From OMIS01 sp044350895 (lineage in GTDB: Bacteria; Patescibacteriota; Microgenomatia; UBA1400; PJMF01), in NCBI GenBank assembly GCA_044350895.1, contig JBILGT010000002.1:1-64000 (forward strand): a DNA stretch of 64,000 bases. Reading direction: 5' to 3'. Position 1 is the stretch's first letter, and every line of letters begins with the position of its first letter. Position numbers and translations under genes: made by a program. Of the stretch, positions 7,968 through 16,798 are shown one piece after another. Below the pieces are notes generated by a model. That model was not told where the DNA came from, made no database searches, and saw only the letters and a program-made list of their open reading frames with translations.

Positions 7968-10139
7968 ATGATCAACGCAGTACCAACCACACCAAATAAA
8001 CCGATTGATCCAACTCAGCCAGATACTCTTTCAGGTAGTTTAATGGGCGCACCAGGTGTAGTTGCATCGGCGCCTGAGACCGTCATTCCTCCAAAGGTTT
8101 TACCTTCACAACTATCTACACATGCGAATAGACCAGCAACAACTCCACATACAAATGTTGATGGATTATCTGAATCACTAGCTTCAAAAATCAATGTGGG
8201 TGATTCTGCTACCCAAACTTTAAGTACAGTAGGCTCTGGCATTGTTACTCCACCACCTACCCTTCCTGGTTCATCATCTGAGCCAGCACAACTTCCTAGT
8301 GATGGTGGGAAACCTTTCAAAAAAGGTTTCCCGCTTAAAAACGTTATAGCTGCTCTTGTTTTTGCACTTGTACTCGTTGGTGCAGGAGCTACGTACTATT
8401 TAACTCAGACAAGCCAAGATCTTCGTCAAAGAGCTTCTACTGGTGATGTATATCCAACAAATACACCAGCATCTACTCCAACTGCGCCACCAACTGGTAG
8501 TAATTGTCAGCAAGGTATTTTCAACTGTAGTGGAAGAGCTCCCGCAGATTGTTCCAGCAATGCTGGCCAAGGTTGTTACTACAGTGGTACTGAAAATACT
8601 TGTAAGTGTGGCAGTGGTGGAAGTGGTCAACCTCCACAAGGTGGCGGAACTTGTAACGCTAGTAGTGGTAAAGCAACTGTCTGTGCTGGATCAACAGCGC
8701 TTAATATCTGTGTCTTAGAGTGTCAACAAAGTGGCAGTCCTGGGAGTTCATGTAACTATGGCTGTAATGGTAGTTGTACCAACAGAACAGTTGCGGCGAA
8801 CACTTGTCAAACATATGGCAATACTCTCTCCTGTGGTAAGTGGCAAGTTGACGTCCATGGTGATGTCAGTTGTTCAGACTCTGGTTGTTCAAGTAGTGGC
8901 TGTGGCGGCGGCGGTACACCCGGAACTGTTTCAGCAAACATTGGTGTTTCTCAGTCCAATTGTGTCAATGTCCCAGGTAAATATCAGACTGGCTCTCCAA
9001 TAACATTCAATGCTTCAGGAACAAACACAACTCGTACTGAAATTATTATCGCTAAAGTAACAGCAGCTGGAAATGCACTTGATGCTACGTTCAATGCGAA
9101 CTGTCCAGTTGGTTCAGCTGTTGGTAACACTGGACACTTCTGTAAAATTACTGAAGCAACAAGCACAACATGGACACCTACCGTAGCAGGTAAGTATGCC
9201 ATCATAGTAAATGGTTATTCGGCAACTTCTAACTGTTCCGGTAATCCATTCTGTCCATATAATGCAGGATCAAATAATCCAATCACCCCGACCCAGTGTG
9301 CAGGGGCCTTCATCAGTTGTTCAGAGTCAGACTTCCAGATATTCGAAGTTGTCCCTGCAGCACAATGTACGACACCAACTGCACCTGCAATATCCGCCAC
9401 TGTGGGAATCTCTCAAGCAAACTGTGTTAACGTCCCAGGTAAGTATCAGACGGGTTCTGCAATTTCATTCACAGCTGCAGGTACAAATACAAGTAGAACT
9501 GAAATAATCATTGCTAAATTAACAGCAGCTGGAAATGCACTTGATGCTACGTTCAATGCGAACTGTCCAATTGGTGCAGCAGCTGGCAATACAGGTCACT
9601 TCTGTAAAATTACTGAGGCAACAACAGCATCTTGGGCACCTACTCAACCAGGAAAATATGCTGTCATGGTGAACGGATATGCGACTGGACAGAGTTGTTC
9701 AGGCAACCCATTCTGTCCATACAACGCTGGTGCCGACAATCCAATTACGCCAACACAATGTAGTGGCGGTTGGGTAAGTTGTTCTAACACCGACTTTAAG
9801 ATCTTCGAAGTTGTTGCTGCAAACTCATGTACAACACAACCTCAACCTACTGCCGGACCAATGTGTCTCAATATCACTGCTCAGAAGACTTCAGGAGAAG
9901 CACTCGCAGCCAATGCACAGCTACAAATTGGTGACCAGATCAAGTTCTCCTGCGGAAATGTCGCTGGAGTTACAACATATGGTTTCAGAGTTAAATACAC
10001 AGACGGTACTGTCGAAACAGTCCCTGCTGCAGGAGGTAGCACTTCAAATACATTCACAGTAAGTAAGGCAACACCATTTAGTGCACAATGTACGATTTGT
10101 CCAAATGGTCAATGCTACCCATTTGATGCAGGAAATTAA
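7968..10139 (+). CDS. Large cysteine-rich membrane-anchored surface protein with two internal repeats
   Basis: A 723-residue protein, probably N-in/C-out: a proline- and threonine-rich cytoplasmic segment (1-120), one transmembrane helix (about 125-145) with QDLRQRAS just outside, then a long exterior part. Residues 180-310 are rich in cysteine, glycine and serine. Residues 323-467 and 477-621 are two copies of one domain starting with NCVNVPGKYQTGS and including GNPFCPYNAG, with matched cysteines that suggest disulfides. It precedes a second surface protein by 18 bases, so they form an operon. The single-anchor design resembles surface proteins of Microgenomates genomes. Adhesion is plausible, but no binding domain is recognised. 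Confidence 0.8.
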   Translation: MINAVPTTPNKPIDPTQPDTLSGSLMGAPGVVASAPETVIPPKVLPSQLSTHANRPATTPHTNVDGLSESLASKINVGDSATQTLSTVGSGIVTPPPTLPGSSSEPAQLPSDGGKPFKKGFPLKNVIAALVFALVLVGAGATYYLTQTSQDLRQRASTGDVYPTNTPASTPTAPPTGSNCQQGIFNCSGRAPADCSSNAGQGCYYSGTENTCKCGSGGSGQPPQGGGTCNASSGKATVCAGSTALNICVLECQQSGSPGSSCNYGCNGSCTNRTVAANTCQTYGNTLSCGKWQVDVHGDVSCSDSGCSSSGCGGGGTPGTVSANIGVSQSNCVNVPGKYQTGSPITFNASGTNTTRTEIIIAKVTAAGNALDATFNANCPVGSAVGNTGHFCKITEATSTTWTPTVAGKYAIIVNGYSATSNCSGNPFCPYNAGSNNPITPTQCAGAFISCSESDFQIFEVVPAAQCTTPTAPAISATVGISQANCVNVPGKYQTGSAISFTAAGTNTSRTEIIIAKLTAAGNALDATFNANCPIGAAAGNTGHFCKITEATTASWAPTQPGKYAVMVNGYATGQSCSGNPFCPYNAGADNPITPTQCSGGWVSCSNTDFKIFEVVAANSCTTQPQPTAGPMCLNITAQKTSGEALAANAQLQIGDQIKFSCGNVAGVTTYGFRVKYTDGTVETVPAAGGSTSNTFTVSKATPFSAQCTICPNGQCYPFDAGN
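8934..9830 (+). repeat. Tandem 145-residue domain repeat inside the surface protein
   Basis: Two copies, 8934-9368 and 9396-9830, repeat at a 462-base interval. The proteins are strongly similar throughout, and a stretch of about 48 bases is identical in DNA (around 9059-9106 and 9521-9568), suggesting fairly recent duplication or gene conversion. Confidence 0.85.
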
Positions 10140-10157
10140 GTACTATAGAGAACATAC

Positions 10158-12347
10158 ATGTTAAAAAAGATAACTGAACCACAAGCACAATACTTTAAAC
10201 AAGGCCAACAGCTTAGTGGTGCTGGCTATCCTGCGCAACCAAATATGTCAGCAACTTCTAACCCACCTGGCAAAAAGTTTAATAAGAAAATTATAACAAG
10301 TATTTTTGCAGTTGCGTTATTCTTAGTCGTTGGAGTAGCCGGTGTCATGACAGCTCTCAGACAGCAACAGGTTGCTGGACCAGTTGCCCCGAATGCACCA
10401 TCTTCAAAACCATTAGCTGCAATGGAACCAGGTACAAGCTGCAAATTCTGTGCAGGTGTCTGCGGAAATTTCGGAGCAAATGATGCTTGTGCCGCATCTC
10501 CTGTACCACCTACTGGTTATTCATGTGTGCAGAATCCTACTCTGCAAGAGCCATACTGTATTACTGTGCCGAGTGCAAATAGTCCTGTCTGTGCGATGCC
10601 ATTCACAATTGCGTCTGTTGTTCCTTCACCAAGTCCATCTGCAGAACCTGTACCAATCACTGCGTCTTGTGTCCAAAAGAATGCCTTCTTGGTTGCAACA
10701 GGTGGTACAACCACTGAGCTTGCACCTAATGCAGCGGTTTCAGGTAATAGTGTTATCAAATATGAGTTAACTATCCAGACAAGTGGAACCCCGACAAACC
10801 CATTGATTGTTGAAGATCAATTAGCTGCAAATACTACATTTGATGAAGCAGCGAGTGTTCCTCCAACTGGAGTGGTATTTGATTTGCAAGCTGGTAACAA
10901 GCTTAAGATCACTATTCAGCCATATGCTGGTAGCAAAGTTATTCCTTATTTCGTGAAAGCTACTCAGAAAACACAGCCATATACCTTTGTTAATAATGCA
11001 AAGATTTCGAACAATGGCAGTAATGTAGCGGGTAATTCCTGTAGCATTTCACTCAAAACTTCCCCATCTGGTGTAGCAGTGTGTAGTTCTAAAACTGCCT
11101 ACACAATGGATGCCTCTAACAATAAGACTGCCATCGCAAATAATGGTACTCTCAAAGCTGGCACTGAGTTTTACTACAGGATTAAAGTTGAAGCACCAGG
11201 TGAAACTACAGGAGCAGTAACTGTTAAGGACACGCTTCCTGCCGGTATTCAGTATGTCAGTGGTGTAAAACCTGATGGCATCACTACAGCAACTGATACA
11301 AATGGTCGCACAGTCGTTACAGCTAACCTCGGAACAATTGGAGCAGAAGCTACAGACGATGCTGAAGCACACTCAGTCGTATTTAAAGTGAAACTGGGAG
11401 CAAATGTTGATCCTGCTACCTTGAAGAACATTGCACTTGTATCAACCGCTGGCAGTACTACAACAAGTAGTTGTGACCATAACATCGTTGTCCCACCAGA
11501 AGGTGTCGCAAGTTGTGAGTGGAAAGATATGCACACTGCTTCTTACAAAGATAATAAACCTGAAAGTGAAACACGTATCAGTAATGGTAGTAGCTTGACT
11601 GAAAACCGCGAGTTCTACTACAGATTCAAAGTAACTTCTACCAAGCAAACAACTGGTGCTGTTAACATCATTGACAAGCTCCCAAGTGCATTAGAAGTTG
11701 TCAGTGGACTTGATTTCACCAACAAGAGTGGCCAGATGGTTGCAACAGTTGATGCTTTCACTGGAGAAAAATATGTTGAAATGAAGGTGAAGATTAAGCA
11801 AGGTGTTCAGGGAACTGTGACCAACACTGCACAAGTTGATACTGAGAATAGTGGAAAAGCTGCAGTAAGTTGCGAATCTAGCTTCACAGTGCCAAGCTAT
11901 ACCTGTAACAGTAGCTGTGAATCAGATGGGCAATGTACACGAGCCGATGCAAACTTCCGCTGTGTCAGTACAACAGATGGTATGCGCTGCAGACTTGGTT
12001 CAAACCATGCATCAACTTCATGCCAAGGAACCACAACAAGTACGCCTGCACCAAGTAGTACCCCAACTGTTGGCTGTAACTACAACTGTTCAACAAATGC
12101 AGATTGTACGAACCCAGCACATATCTGCTACCAAACAACTAATGGCGGACGCTGCAGACTTGACTCAAATGTGACTTCAGAGTCATGTACCAGACCAGTT
12201 ACAACAACCCCAAATACTCCAGCACAACCTGGTCAGCCAGTACTTCCACAGGAATTGCCACAAACTGGACCTGAGGATTGGGCAAACTGGTTGAAAGCTG
12301 GACTTGTCACACTAGGAATCGGAGCAATCTTACTCCTCCTGCTCTAA
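10158..12347 (+). CDS. DUF11-like surface protein with LPQTG-type C-terminus
   Basis: A 729-residue exported protein. A basic segment (38-44) precedes a transmembrane helix (about 45-66). The exterior holds three modules resembling DUF11/isopeptide beta domains (about 180-300, 305-445, 450-570; repeated phrases such as FYYRxKV, TTGAVxxxDxLP, VVSG). Two cysteine modules with a CRLxSNxxSxxC ending follow (about 575-690). The C-terminus has LPQTG at 700-704 and a hydrophobic helix, as in sortase substrates, but no basic tail after the helix and no sortase in the window. It may therefore be held at both ends. Second gene of the surface-protein operon; ends at a strong terminator. Confidence 0.8.
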   Translation: MLKKITEPQAQYFKQGQQLSGAGYPAQPNMSATSNPPGKKFNKKIITSIFAVALFLVVGVAGVMTALRQQQVAGPVAPNAPSSKPLAAMEPGTSCKFCAGVCGNFGANDACAASPVPPTGYSCVQNPTLQEPYCITVPSANSPVCAMPFTIASVVPSPSPSAEPVPITASCVQKNAFLVATGGTTTELAPNAAVSGNSVIKYELTIQTSGTPTNPLIVEDQLAANTTFDEAASVPPTGVVFDLQAGNKLKITIQPYAGSKVIPYFVKATQKTQPYTFVNNAKISNNGSNVAGNSCSISLKTSPSGVAVCSSKTAYTMDASNNKTAIANNGTLKAGTEFYYRIKVEAPGETTGAVTVKDTLPAGIQYVSGVKPDGITTATDTNGRTVVTANLGTIGAEATDDAEAHSVVFKVKLGANVDPATLKNIALVSTAGSTTTSSCDHNIVVPPEGVASCEWKDMHTASYKDNKPESETRISNGSSLTENREFYYRFKVTSTKQTTGAVNIIDKLPSALEVVSGLDFTNKSGQMVATVDAFTGEKYVEMKVKIKQGVQGTVTNTAQVDTENSGKAAVSCESSFTVPSYTCNSSCESDGQCTRADANFRCVSTTDGMRCRLGSNHASTSCQGTTTSTPAPSSTPTVGCNYNCSTNADCTNPAHICYQTTNGGRCRLDSNVTSESCTRPVTTTPNTPAQPGQPVLPQELPQTGPEDWANWLKAGLVTLGIGAILLLLL

Positions 12348-12365
12348 CCTAAAGAATGAAATAGT

Positions 12366-12392
12366 AACCCCCGCACTCAGCGGGGGTTTTTG
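12366..12392 (+). terminator. Intrinsic terminator of the surface-protein operon
   Basis: Stem AACCCCCGC/GCGGGGGTT with a 5-base loop, followed by TTTTG and more T. It starts 18 bases after the stop codon. Confidence 0.9.
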
Positions 12393-12421
12393 TTTTAAAT
12401 GCCTTGTAGGTCTACTACCTA

Positions 12422-13141
12422 TTACACGAGTGATTCAATTGTATTCTCTTCTTCAATGATGGAAAAAAGCCAGGCAATTTCAAGGTATGCTGAATCAGGT
12501 ATAACTGCGTGACCAACTCTTTTATACATTATTGAGTAAATCCCGTCATGTGAACTTGGTCTCGTGATATACCAGCTTTCGTGTCTAACCATTTGTTCAG
12601 TTTCCGACTCCATAAATCTATCAATAAGACGACCAAGACGAGTTGTCGAACGAACATATAGTGTTGTATCACCATGTTCTTTAGAACTCAGAATAAATTC
12701 TTGGATATCCTCACTGAAAATCTGCAATGCTTCTGTAAGTGTAACTTCTTGATCTGTCTCCGCTTCAGGAGCCACTGGTGCTGCTAGCATGATTGCATGT
12801 CGTTCACCTTGGGACCAACTCGAAATGTACTCATGTAACTTCCGTAAGGAAAGCTGCATTGCCTCTGACTTAACAATAAAATGTCTTGGCAACTTTTTGT
12901 AATCAACCGTAACTCTGAAGCCTTGCGCTGTTGCAAAACTCACGAGAAAATCTAGCATCTCTGGTCGTGCTTCAATTGAACTTTCAACTGCAACGTATGC
13001 CAGTCTATTTGAAGTTGCTTCTATTGCTGTGAGTACGGTATCTAATACTTGGAGTTTTGTCTGTAAAGTTTGGTAAAAAGCCAGCAGAGATACCTGTGCT
13101 TTAGATTCTTCGAAGATAACTTCTGGAGATACACTCGGCAT
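12422..13141 (-). CDS. Hypothetical protein
   Basis: A 239-residue soluble protein of unknown family, mainly helical with an acidic C-terminus. The longest frame starts at 13183 but would overlap the 3' end of tRNA-Ile. The ATG at 13141 is preceded by AAAGG, clears the tRNA and is preferred. No signal peptide or membrane helix. Transcribed in the same direction as tRNA-Ile just upstream, so they may share a transcript. Confidence 0.7.
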   Translation of the reverse strand: MPSVSPEVIFEESKAQVSLLAFYQTLQTKLQVLDTVLTAIEATSNRLAYVAVESSIEARPEMLDFLVSFATAQGFRVTVDYKKLPRHFIVKSEAMQLSLRKLHEYISSWSQGERHAIMLAAPVAPEAETDQEVTLTEALQIFSEDIQEFILSSKEHGDTTLYVRSTTRLGRLIDRFMESETEQMVRHESWYITRPSSHDGIYSIMYKRVGHAVIPDSAYLEIAWLFSIIEEENTIESLV

Positions 13142-13176
13142 ACACCCTTTATGCTTTTGGGTAGTATACCAGATGG

Positions 13177-13250
13177 TGCGCATACTAGGACTCGAACCTA
13201 GAACCCCCGAGGTATAAGCTCGGTGCTCTAACCAATTGAGCTATACGCGC
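13177..13250 (-). tRNA. tRNA-Ile with anticodon UAU
   Basis: A complete 74-base cloverleaf: acceptor GCGCGTA/TATGCGC (one G-U pair), D arm GCTC/GAGC, anticodon stem CCGAG/CTCGG around CTTATAC, T arm CTAGG/CCTAG with TTCGAGT. The anticodon reads TAT, so it decodes AUA isoleucine directly. CCA is encoded (13174-13176), unlike in tRNA-Ala. Most bacteria read AUA with a CAU tRNA modified to lysidine by TilS; a genuine UAU isoleucine tRNA is uncommon in bacteria. Confidence 0.93.
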
Positions 13251-13317
13251 TCGGCGAATATTATAACTGGTGATTGCTAGGTTTTATATACCCGTTCAGT
13301 TCGCTGCTAAATAGTGG

Positions 13318-13323
13318 TACGAT
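13318..13323 (+). promoter_or_regulatory. Extended -10 of the MacA/MacB-like operon (leaderless start)
   Basis: TGg followed by TACGAT, 8 bases before the ATG at 13332. No clear -35 or Shine-Dalgarno. Confidence 0.45.
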
Positions 13324-13331
13324 GAATCAGT

Positions 13332-14369
13332 ATGACAAAACGTTTGGCAGGTATATTTTCTTGGTTACAGCAGCACTGGAAGTTAGTGGGAATTATTGTT
13401 CTCGTACTAGCAGGTGGTGGCTGGTGGCTAGTATCACGCAATCAAACAGATACCGCGCAACTTATTTTCATCAAACCTGAAAGAAAAAATTTGGTAAAGA
13501 CTCTTGAAGTTGCAGGTATTGTAGATGCAAAAGAAAAAGCTCGGCTCAGATTTGCAGCTGGTGGTAAAGTCGTCTACATCGGTGCCAAAGAAGGTGATGT
13601 TGTCAAGAAATACCAAACTCTCGCTACCATCGATCGTGCAGCACTGCAAAAACAACTCCAACAAGATCTTAATTTGTACATGAAGGAACGCTACGACTGG
13701 GAACAGACCAAAGATGATGTTAAGGATAAAGCGCTCAATGTGAGTGAGACTCGTTCAAAAGATAAAAATCAGCTTGATCTCAATAATACAGTTTTAAATG
13801 TTGAGATTCAGAGTATTGCCATTCAGAACACTGCTCTCACCGCTCCCTTTGAAGGAATTTTGACTGTCTCACCTGCAGTGAGCACTGGTATTCAACTCAT
13901 CGCTTCTGACTACTTTGAAATTGTAAATCCAAAATCACTCGAATTTATTGCGGATGTTGATGAGGCAGATATTGCTCAAGTGCAAACTGGGCAAACAGCC
14001 GAGCTCGTCCTTGATGCATATCCAGATGACAAAATCACGACATTTGTCGGTCCTGTTTCATTTGCCAGTAAACAAGGTGAAAACGGAACAGTTTTTGAAG
14101 TAACATTTATGTTGAATCAGGGCGATTTTTCTAAACCACTGCGGTTAGGTCTTAATGGTGACATTGCTATTGAACTCGATTCACGAACTGATGTTTTAAG
14201 TGTGCCACTCATTGCCACACGACAGAGAGACGGGAAGACGTATGTTGATGTGCGGACTGGTGAAACAACCTATGAAGAGCGTGAAATTACGGTTGGACTT
14301 GAGACAGATGAAAGTATTGAGGTGCTGAGCGGTTTACAGGAACAAGACGAAATCCTATCGCCAGAATAA
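13332..14369 (+). CDS. Efflux adaptor, HlyD/MacA family
   Basis: A 345-residue membrane-fusion-type adaptor with one N-terminal transmembrane helix (about 17-36). The two halves of a biotinyl-lipoyl-like domain (GGKVVYIGAKEGDVVKKYQ near 75-100 and TAPFEGILTVSPAVSTG near 170-190) flank a short helical hairpin. Beta-barrel and membrane-proximal domains follow (about 195-340). It is first of a three-gene operon with an ABC ATPase 2 bases downstream and a MacB-type permease. In a cell with no evident outer membrane it would feed substrates to the cell surface. Substrate unknown; macrolide export should not be assumed. Confidence 0.85.
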   Translation: MTKRLAGIFSWLQQHWKLVGIIVLVLAGGGWWLVSRNQTDTAQLIFIKPERKNLVKTLEVAGIVDAKEKARLRFAAGGKVVYIGAKEGDVVKKYQTLATIDRAALQKQLQQDLNLYMKERYDWEQTKDDVKDKALNVSETRSKDKNQLDLNNTVLNVEIQSIAIQNTALTAPFEGILTVSPAVSTGIQLIASDYFEIVNPKSLEFIADVDEADIAQVQTGQTAELVLDAYPDDKITTFVGPVSFASKQGENGTVFEVTFMLNQGDFSKPLRLGLNGDIAIELDSRTDVLSVPLIATRQRDGKTYVDVRTGETTYEEREITVGLETDESIEVLSGLQEQDEILSPE

Positions 14370-14371
14370 TC

Positions 14372-15082
14372 ATGATACTTGAACTTCAAAATGTTTCCAA
14401 ACACTACAAACTGGGCGATACAGTCATCAGAGCGCTCGATGATGTCTCTATTCAAGTAAATGCTGGTGAGTTTGTGGCCATTATGGGTCACTCTGGTAGT
14501 GGTAAATCGACATTCTTGCAGGTGGCGAGTATGCTTGCACAACCTTCTGAAGGAAACATTTTACTTCGCGATCGAGATGTCACGCTCTATAACGAAGTGG
14601 AACGAGCTCGGCTCCGTAATAAAGAAATTGGCTTTGTATTTCAGCAGTTTAATCTCTTGGCTCGAACTTCAGCTGTTGATAATGTGGCACTCCCCCTTGT
14701 CTATGCTAAGGTACCTGAAAGTGAACGCAGAAAGCGAGCAATTGCGATGTTAGAAAAAGTGGGTTTGGGAGATCGTTTGAATAACACTCCTGCCCAACTT
14801 TCTGGCGGACAACAGCAACGGGTAGCAATTGCCCGTGCACTTGTTAATGACCCTTCCATTATTTTTGCTGATGAACCAACGGGTAACCTCGACACCAAAT
14901 CTGGAGAAGAAATCAAAAAAATTCTTGAAGAGCTGCACACCGAAAATCGAACTATCATTATGGTGACACACGAAGAAGATGTAGCTGCGATTGCAAAGCG
15001 ACTCGTCGAGTTCCGTGATGGCAAAATTACCAGAGATGGAAAAAATAAATTTGCAAAGTATAGGAAAAACTTACCAACGTGA
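14372..15082 (+). CDS. ABC transporter ATP-binding protein, MacB/LolD type
   Basis: A 236-residue ATPase. Walker A is GHSGSGKST (about 39-47), the Q-loop is FVFQQFNLL, the signature LSGGQQQR, Walker B IIFADEPTGNLD, and the switch histidine lies in MVTHEED. The DEPTGNLD form and Q-loop sequence are typical of the MacB/LolD/FtsE group of mechanotransmission exporters. Its stop overlaps the GTG start of the permease (GTGA), indicating translational coupling. Confidence 0.93.
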   Translation: MILELQNVSKHYKLGDTVIRALDDVSIQVNAGEFVAIMGHSGSGKSTFLQVASMLAQPSEGNILLRDRDVTLYNEVERARLRNKEIGFVFQQFNLLARTSAVDNVALPLVYAKVPESERRKRAIAMLEKVGLGDRLNNTPAQLSGGQQQRVAIARALVNDPSIIFADEPTGNLDTKSGEEIKKILEELHTENRTIIMVTHEEDVAAIAKRLVEFRDGKITRDGKNKFAKYRKNLPT

Positions 15083-16284
15083 AAGACACACTCAGCATTG
15101 CCCTCAAAGCCATTCTAACCAATAAAGTCAGGTCTTTCTTGACGACGCTGGGGATTATCATTGGTGTGAGTTCTGTGGTCATGTTGACCTCAATAGGAAC
15201 TGGGTTATCAGCATATGTGACCAAAGAATTTAATGAACTGGGAGCAAACACAGTACTTGTTTTTCCTGGCGATATTTTTGGTGACAATGGTAGCTTTAGC
15301 CGTGAATCTCAATCATCAGCAATAGCTAACAGTAAACTTACCCTCAAAGAGGTAAAAACCTTAGAGCGGATGCGTGAAGATGTTAGTCAAGTTGCTCCCC
15401 TTAATACTCAATCCGATATTGTTGAATTCCGACAAGAAAGTAAACGCGCAACAATACTTGGCACCACTGCCAACTTTCCCAGCACTTTCAATATAAAAAT
15501 AAGTAAAGGCAAATTTTTTAGTGAAGCAGATCAGGATGGTGGAGAACTTGTCGCAATTCTTGGATTTGAAGTCGCTGACAAACTCTTTGGCACTGTTGAT
15601 CCTGTGGGTAAAAAAATAAAAATTGGTGGGCAATCATTTACTGTGGTGGGTGTGGCAGAAAAAAAAGGCAACAGCTTTGGTGGACCATCATATGATACCT
15701 ATACCTACATTCCTATCAAAACACTCTTCAAGAAATATGACACAGATTCAATTGTGCAGATCATCGTTAAGACAAAAACAGTAGAAAACGTTGATCAGCA
15801 TATTAAAAACATTGAGAAGGAACTTGGCAAACGAATGGCCAGTGATGAATTTTCAGTAGTTAATCAGTCAGAAATTCTCGGCACCATCAATCAAATATTA
15901 GGTGTACTAACTGGGGCGCTGGGCGGCATCGCTGGTATTTCACTGGTCGTGGGCGGAATTGGCATTATGAATATCATGCTTGTCTCAGTAACAGAACGTA
16001 CTCGAGAAATTGGTTTACGCAAAGCTCTGGGAGCCACACCGAATTTAATTATGTTCCAGTTTTTAATCGAAGCTGCCGTACTGTCTGCCATTGGTGGAAC
16101 GATTGGTTTGGGCCTCGCGTTCCTTGGCACACTGGCTATTCAATCATTCATACCTGCAGCAATTACCCCAAGTGCAGTGGTACTAGCTATTGGCGTTTCT
16201 ACCTTGGTAGGTTTAATTTTTGGAGCTGCCCCTGCCCGTCGCGCCGCAAACCTCTCCCCAATTGAAGCGCTCCGATACGAATAG
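15079..16284 (+). CDS. ABC transporter permease, MacB/FtsX type
   Basis: A 401-residue permease starting at GTG and overlapping the ATPase stop by 4 bases. One transmembrane helix near 20-42 is followed by a large extracytoplasmic MacB core domain (about 50-265) and three C-terminal helices (about 278-395). The cytoplasmic TERTREIGLRKALGA between helices 2 and 3 is the coupling segment typical of FtsX/MacB permeases. Works with the ATPase and adaptor encoded upstream. Confidence 0.93.
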   Translation: MKDTLSIALKAILTNKVRSFLTTLGIIIGVSSVVMLTSIGTGLSAYVTKEFNELGANTVLVFPGDIFGDNGSFSRESQSSAIANSKLTLKEVKTLERMREDVSQVAPLNTQSDIVEFRQESKRATILGTTANFPSTFNIKISKGKFFSEADQDGGELVAILGFEVADKLFGTVDPVGKKIKIGGQSFTVVGVAEKKGNSFGGPSYDTYTYIPIKTLFKKYDTDSIVQIIVKTKTVENVDQHIKNIEKELGKRMASDEFSVVNQSEILGTINQILGVLTGALGGIAGISLVVGGIGIMNIMLVSVTERTREIGLRKALGATPNLIMFQFLIEAAVLSAIGGTIGLGLAFLGTLAIQSFIPAAITPSAVVLAIGVSTLVGLIFGAAPARRAANLSPIEALRYE

Positions 16285-16304
16285 AAATGGTAGTATAAGA
16301 ACTA

Positions 16305-16712
16305 ATGCCTATATTGCGAATTATTATCTTAGTTCTCGTTGTTGTTGCTGCTGCAGGCGGATATTTTGTCTATGCCAAAGGAGCCGAACTCCCAGATTCA
16401 GTAACTTCCCAACTTTCCTTTTTGCAAGGTACAGCCAGTAGCTCTGGTAAGTTGCAGTTACCCAAGCAGCTCCCTTCGCAGCTAGCCTCACTTAAAGTAC
16501 CTTCTCTACCCGAAAATGCTGGAGAGCAACTACAAGAAGTTGGGACAAGAACGAGTGAAGTGGGCGCAACTGTGGGAAAAGTCTTAGGTACTGCGGTTAA
16601 GGAAGCCTCACCTTCAGCAGGCTCTTCATTACAGGAACGTGCTTTTGACTACGGACGATATCTCTACTGCCAACAAGTTGTACAGGACTATGAGGCAAGA
16701 ACTAAGAATTGA
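16305..16712 (+). CDS. Small exported or membrane-anchored protein
   Basis: A 135-residue protein with an N-terminal hydrophobic helix (about 4-24) and a low-complexity exterior rich in S, L, Q and P. It has no recognised domain. It begins 20 bases after the permease and may belong to the export operon, though TATAAG lies 5 bases before its ATG and could be its own promoter. Possibly an accessory of the exporter; that rests only on position. Confidence 0.6.
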   Translation: MPILRIIILVLVVVAAAGGYFVYAKGAELPDSVTSQLSFLQGTASSSGKLQLPKQLPSQLASLKVPSLPENAGEQLQEVGTRTSEVGATVGKVLGTAVKEASPSAGSSLQERAFDYGRYLYCQQVVQDYEARTKN

Positions 16713-16798
16713 AATTCTACATATTAATGAGGCATCGATAAATTCACCTTTCCTATGTAAAATGCAGAATTTCATACTTGTATCAAGTTATCTAAACT

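Noticed and set aside
8400..9507. Open frames of 60-98 codons in other frames of the surface protein
   Set aside because: They are shadows produced by the repetitive Cys/Gly/Thr coding sequence, without start signals.
13183..13250. A longer start for the 239-residue protein
   Set aside because: It would run into tRNA-Ile; the ATG at 13141 has a Shine-Dalgarno and clears the tRNA.
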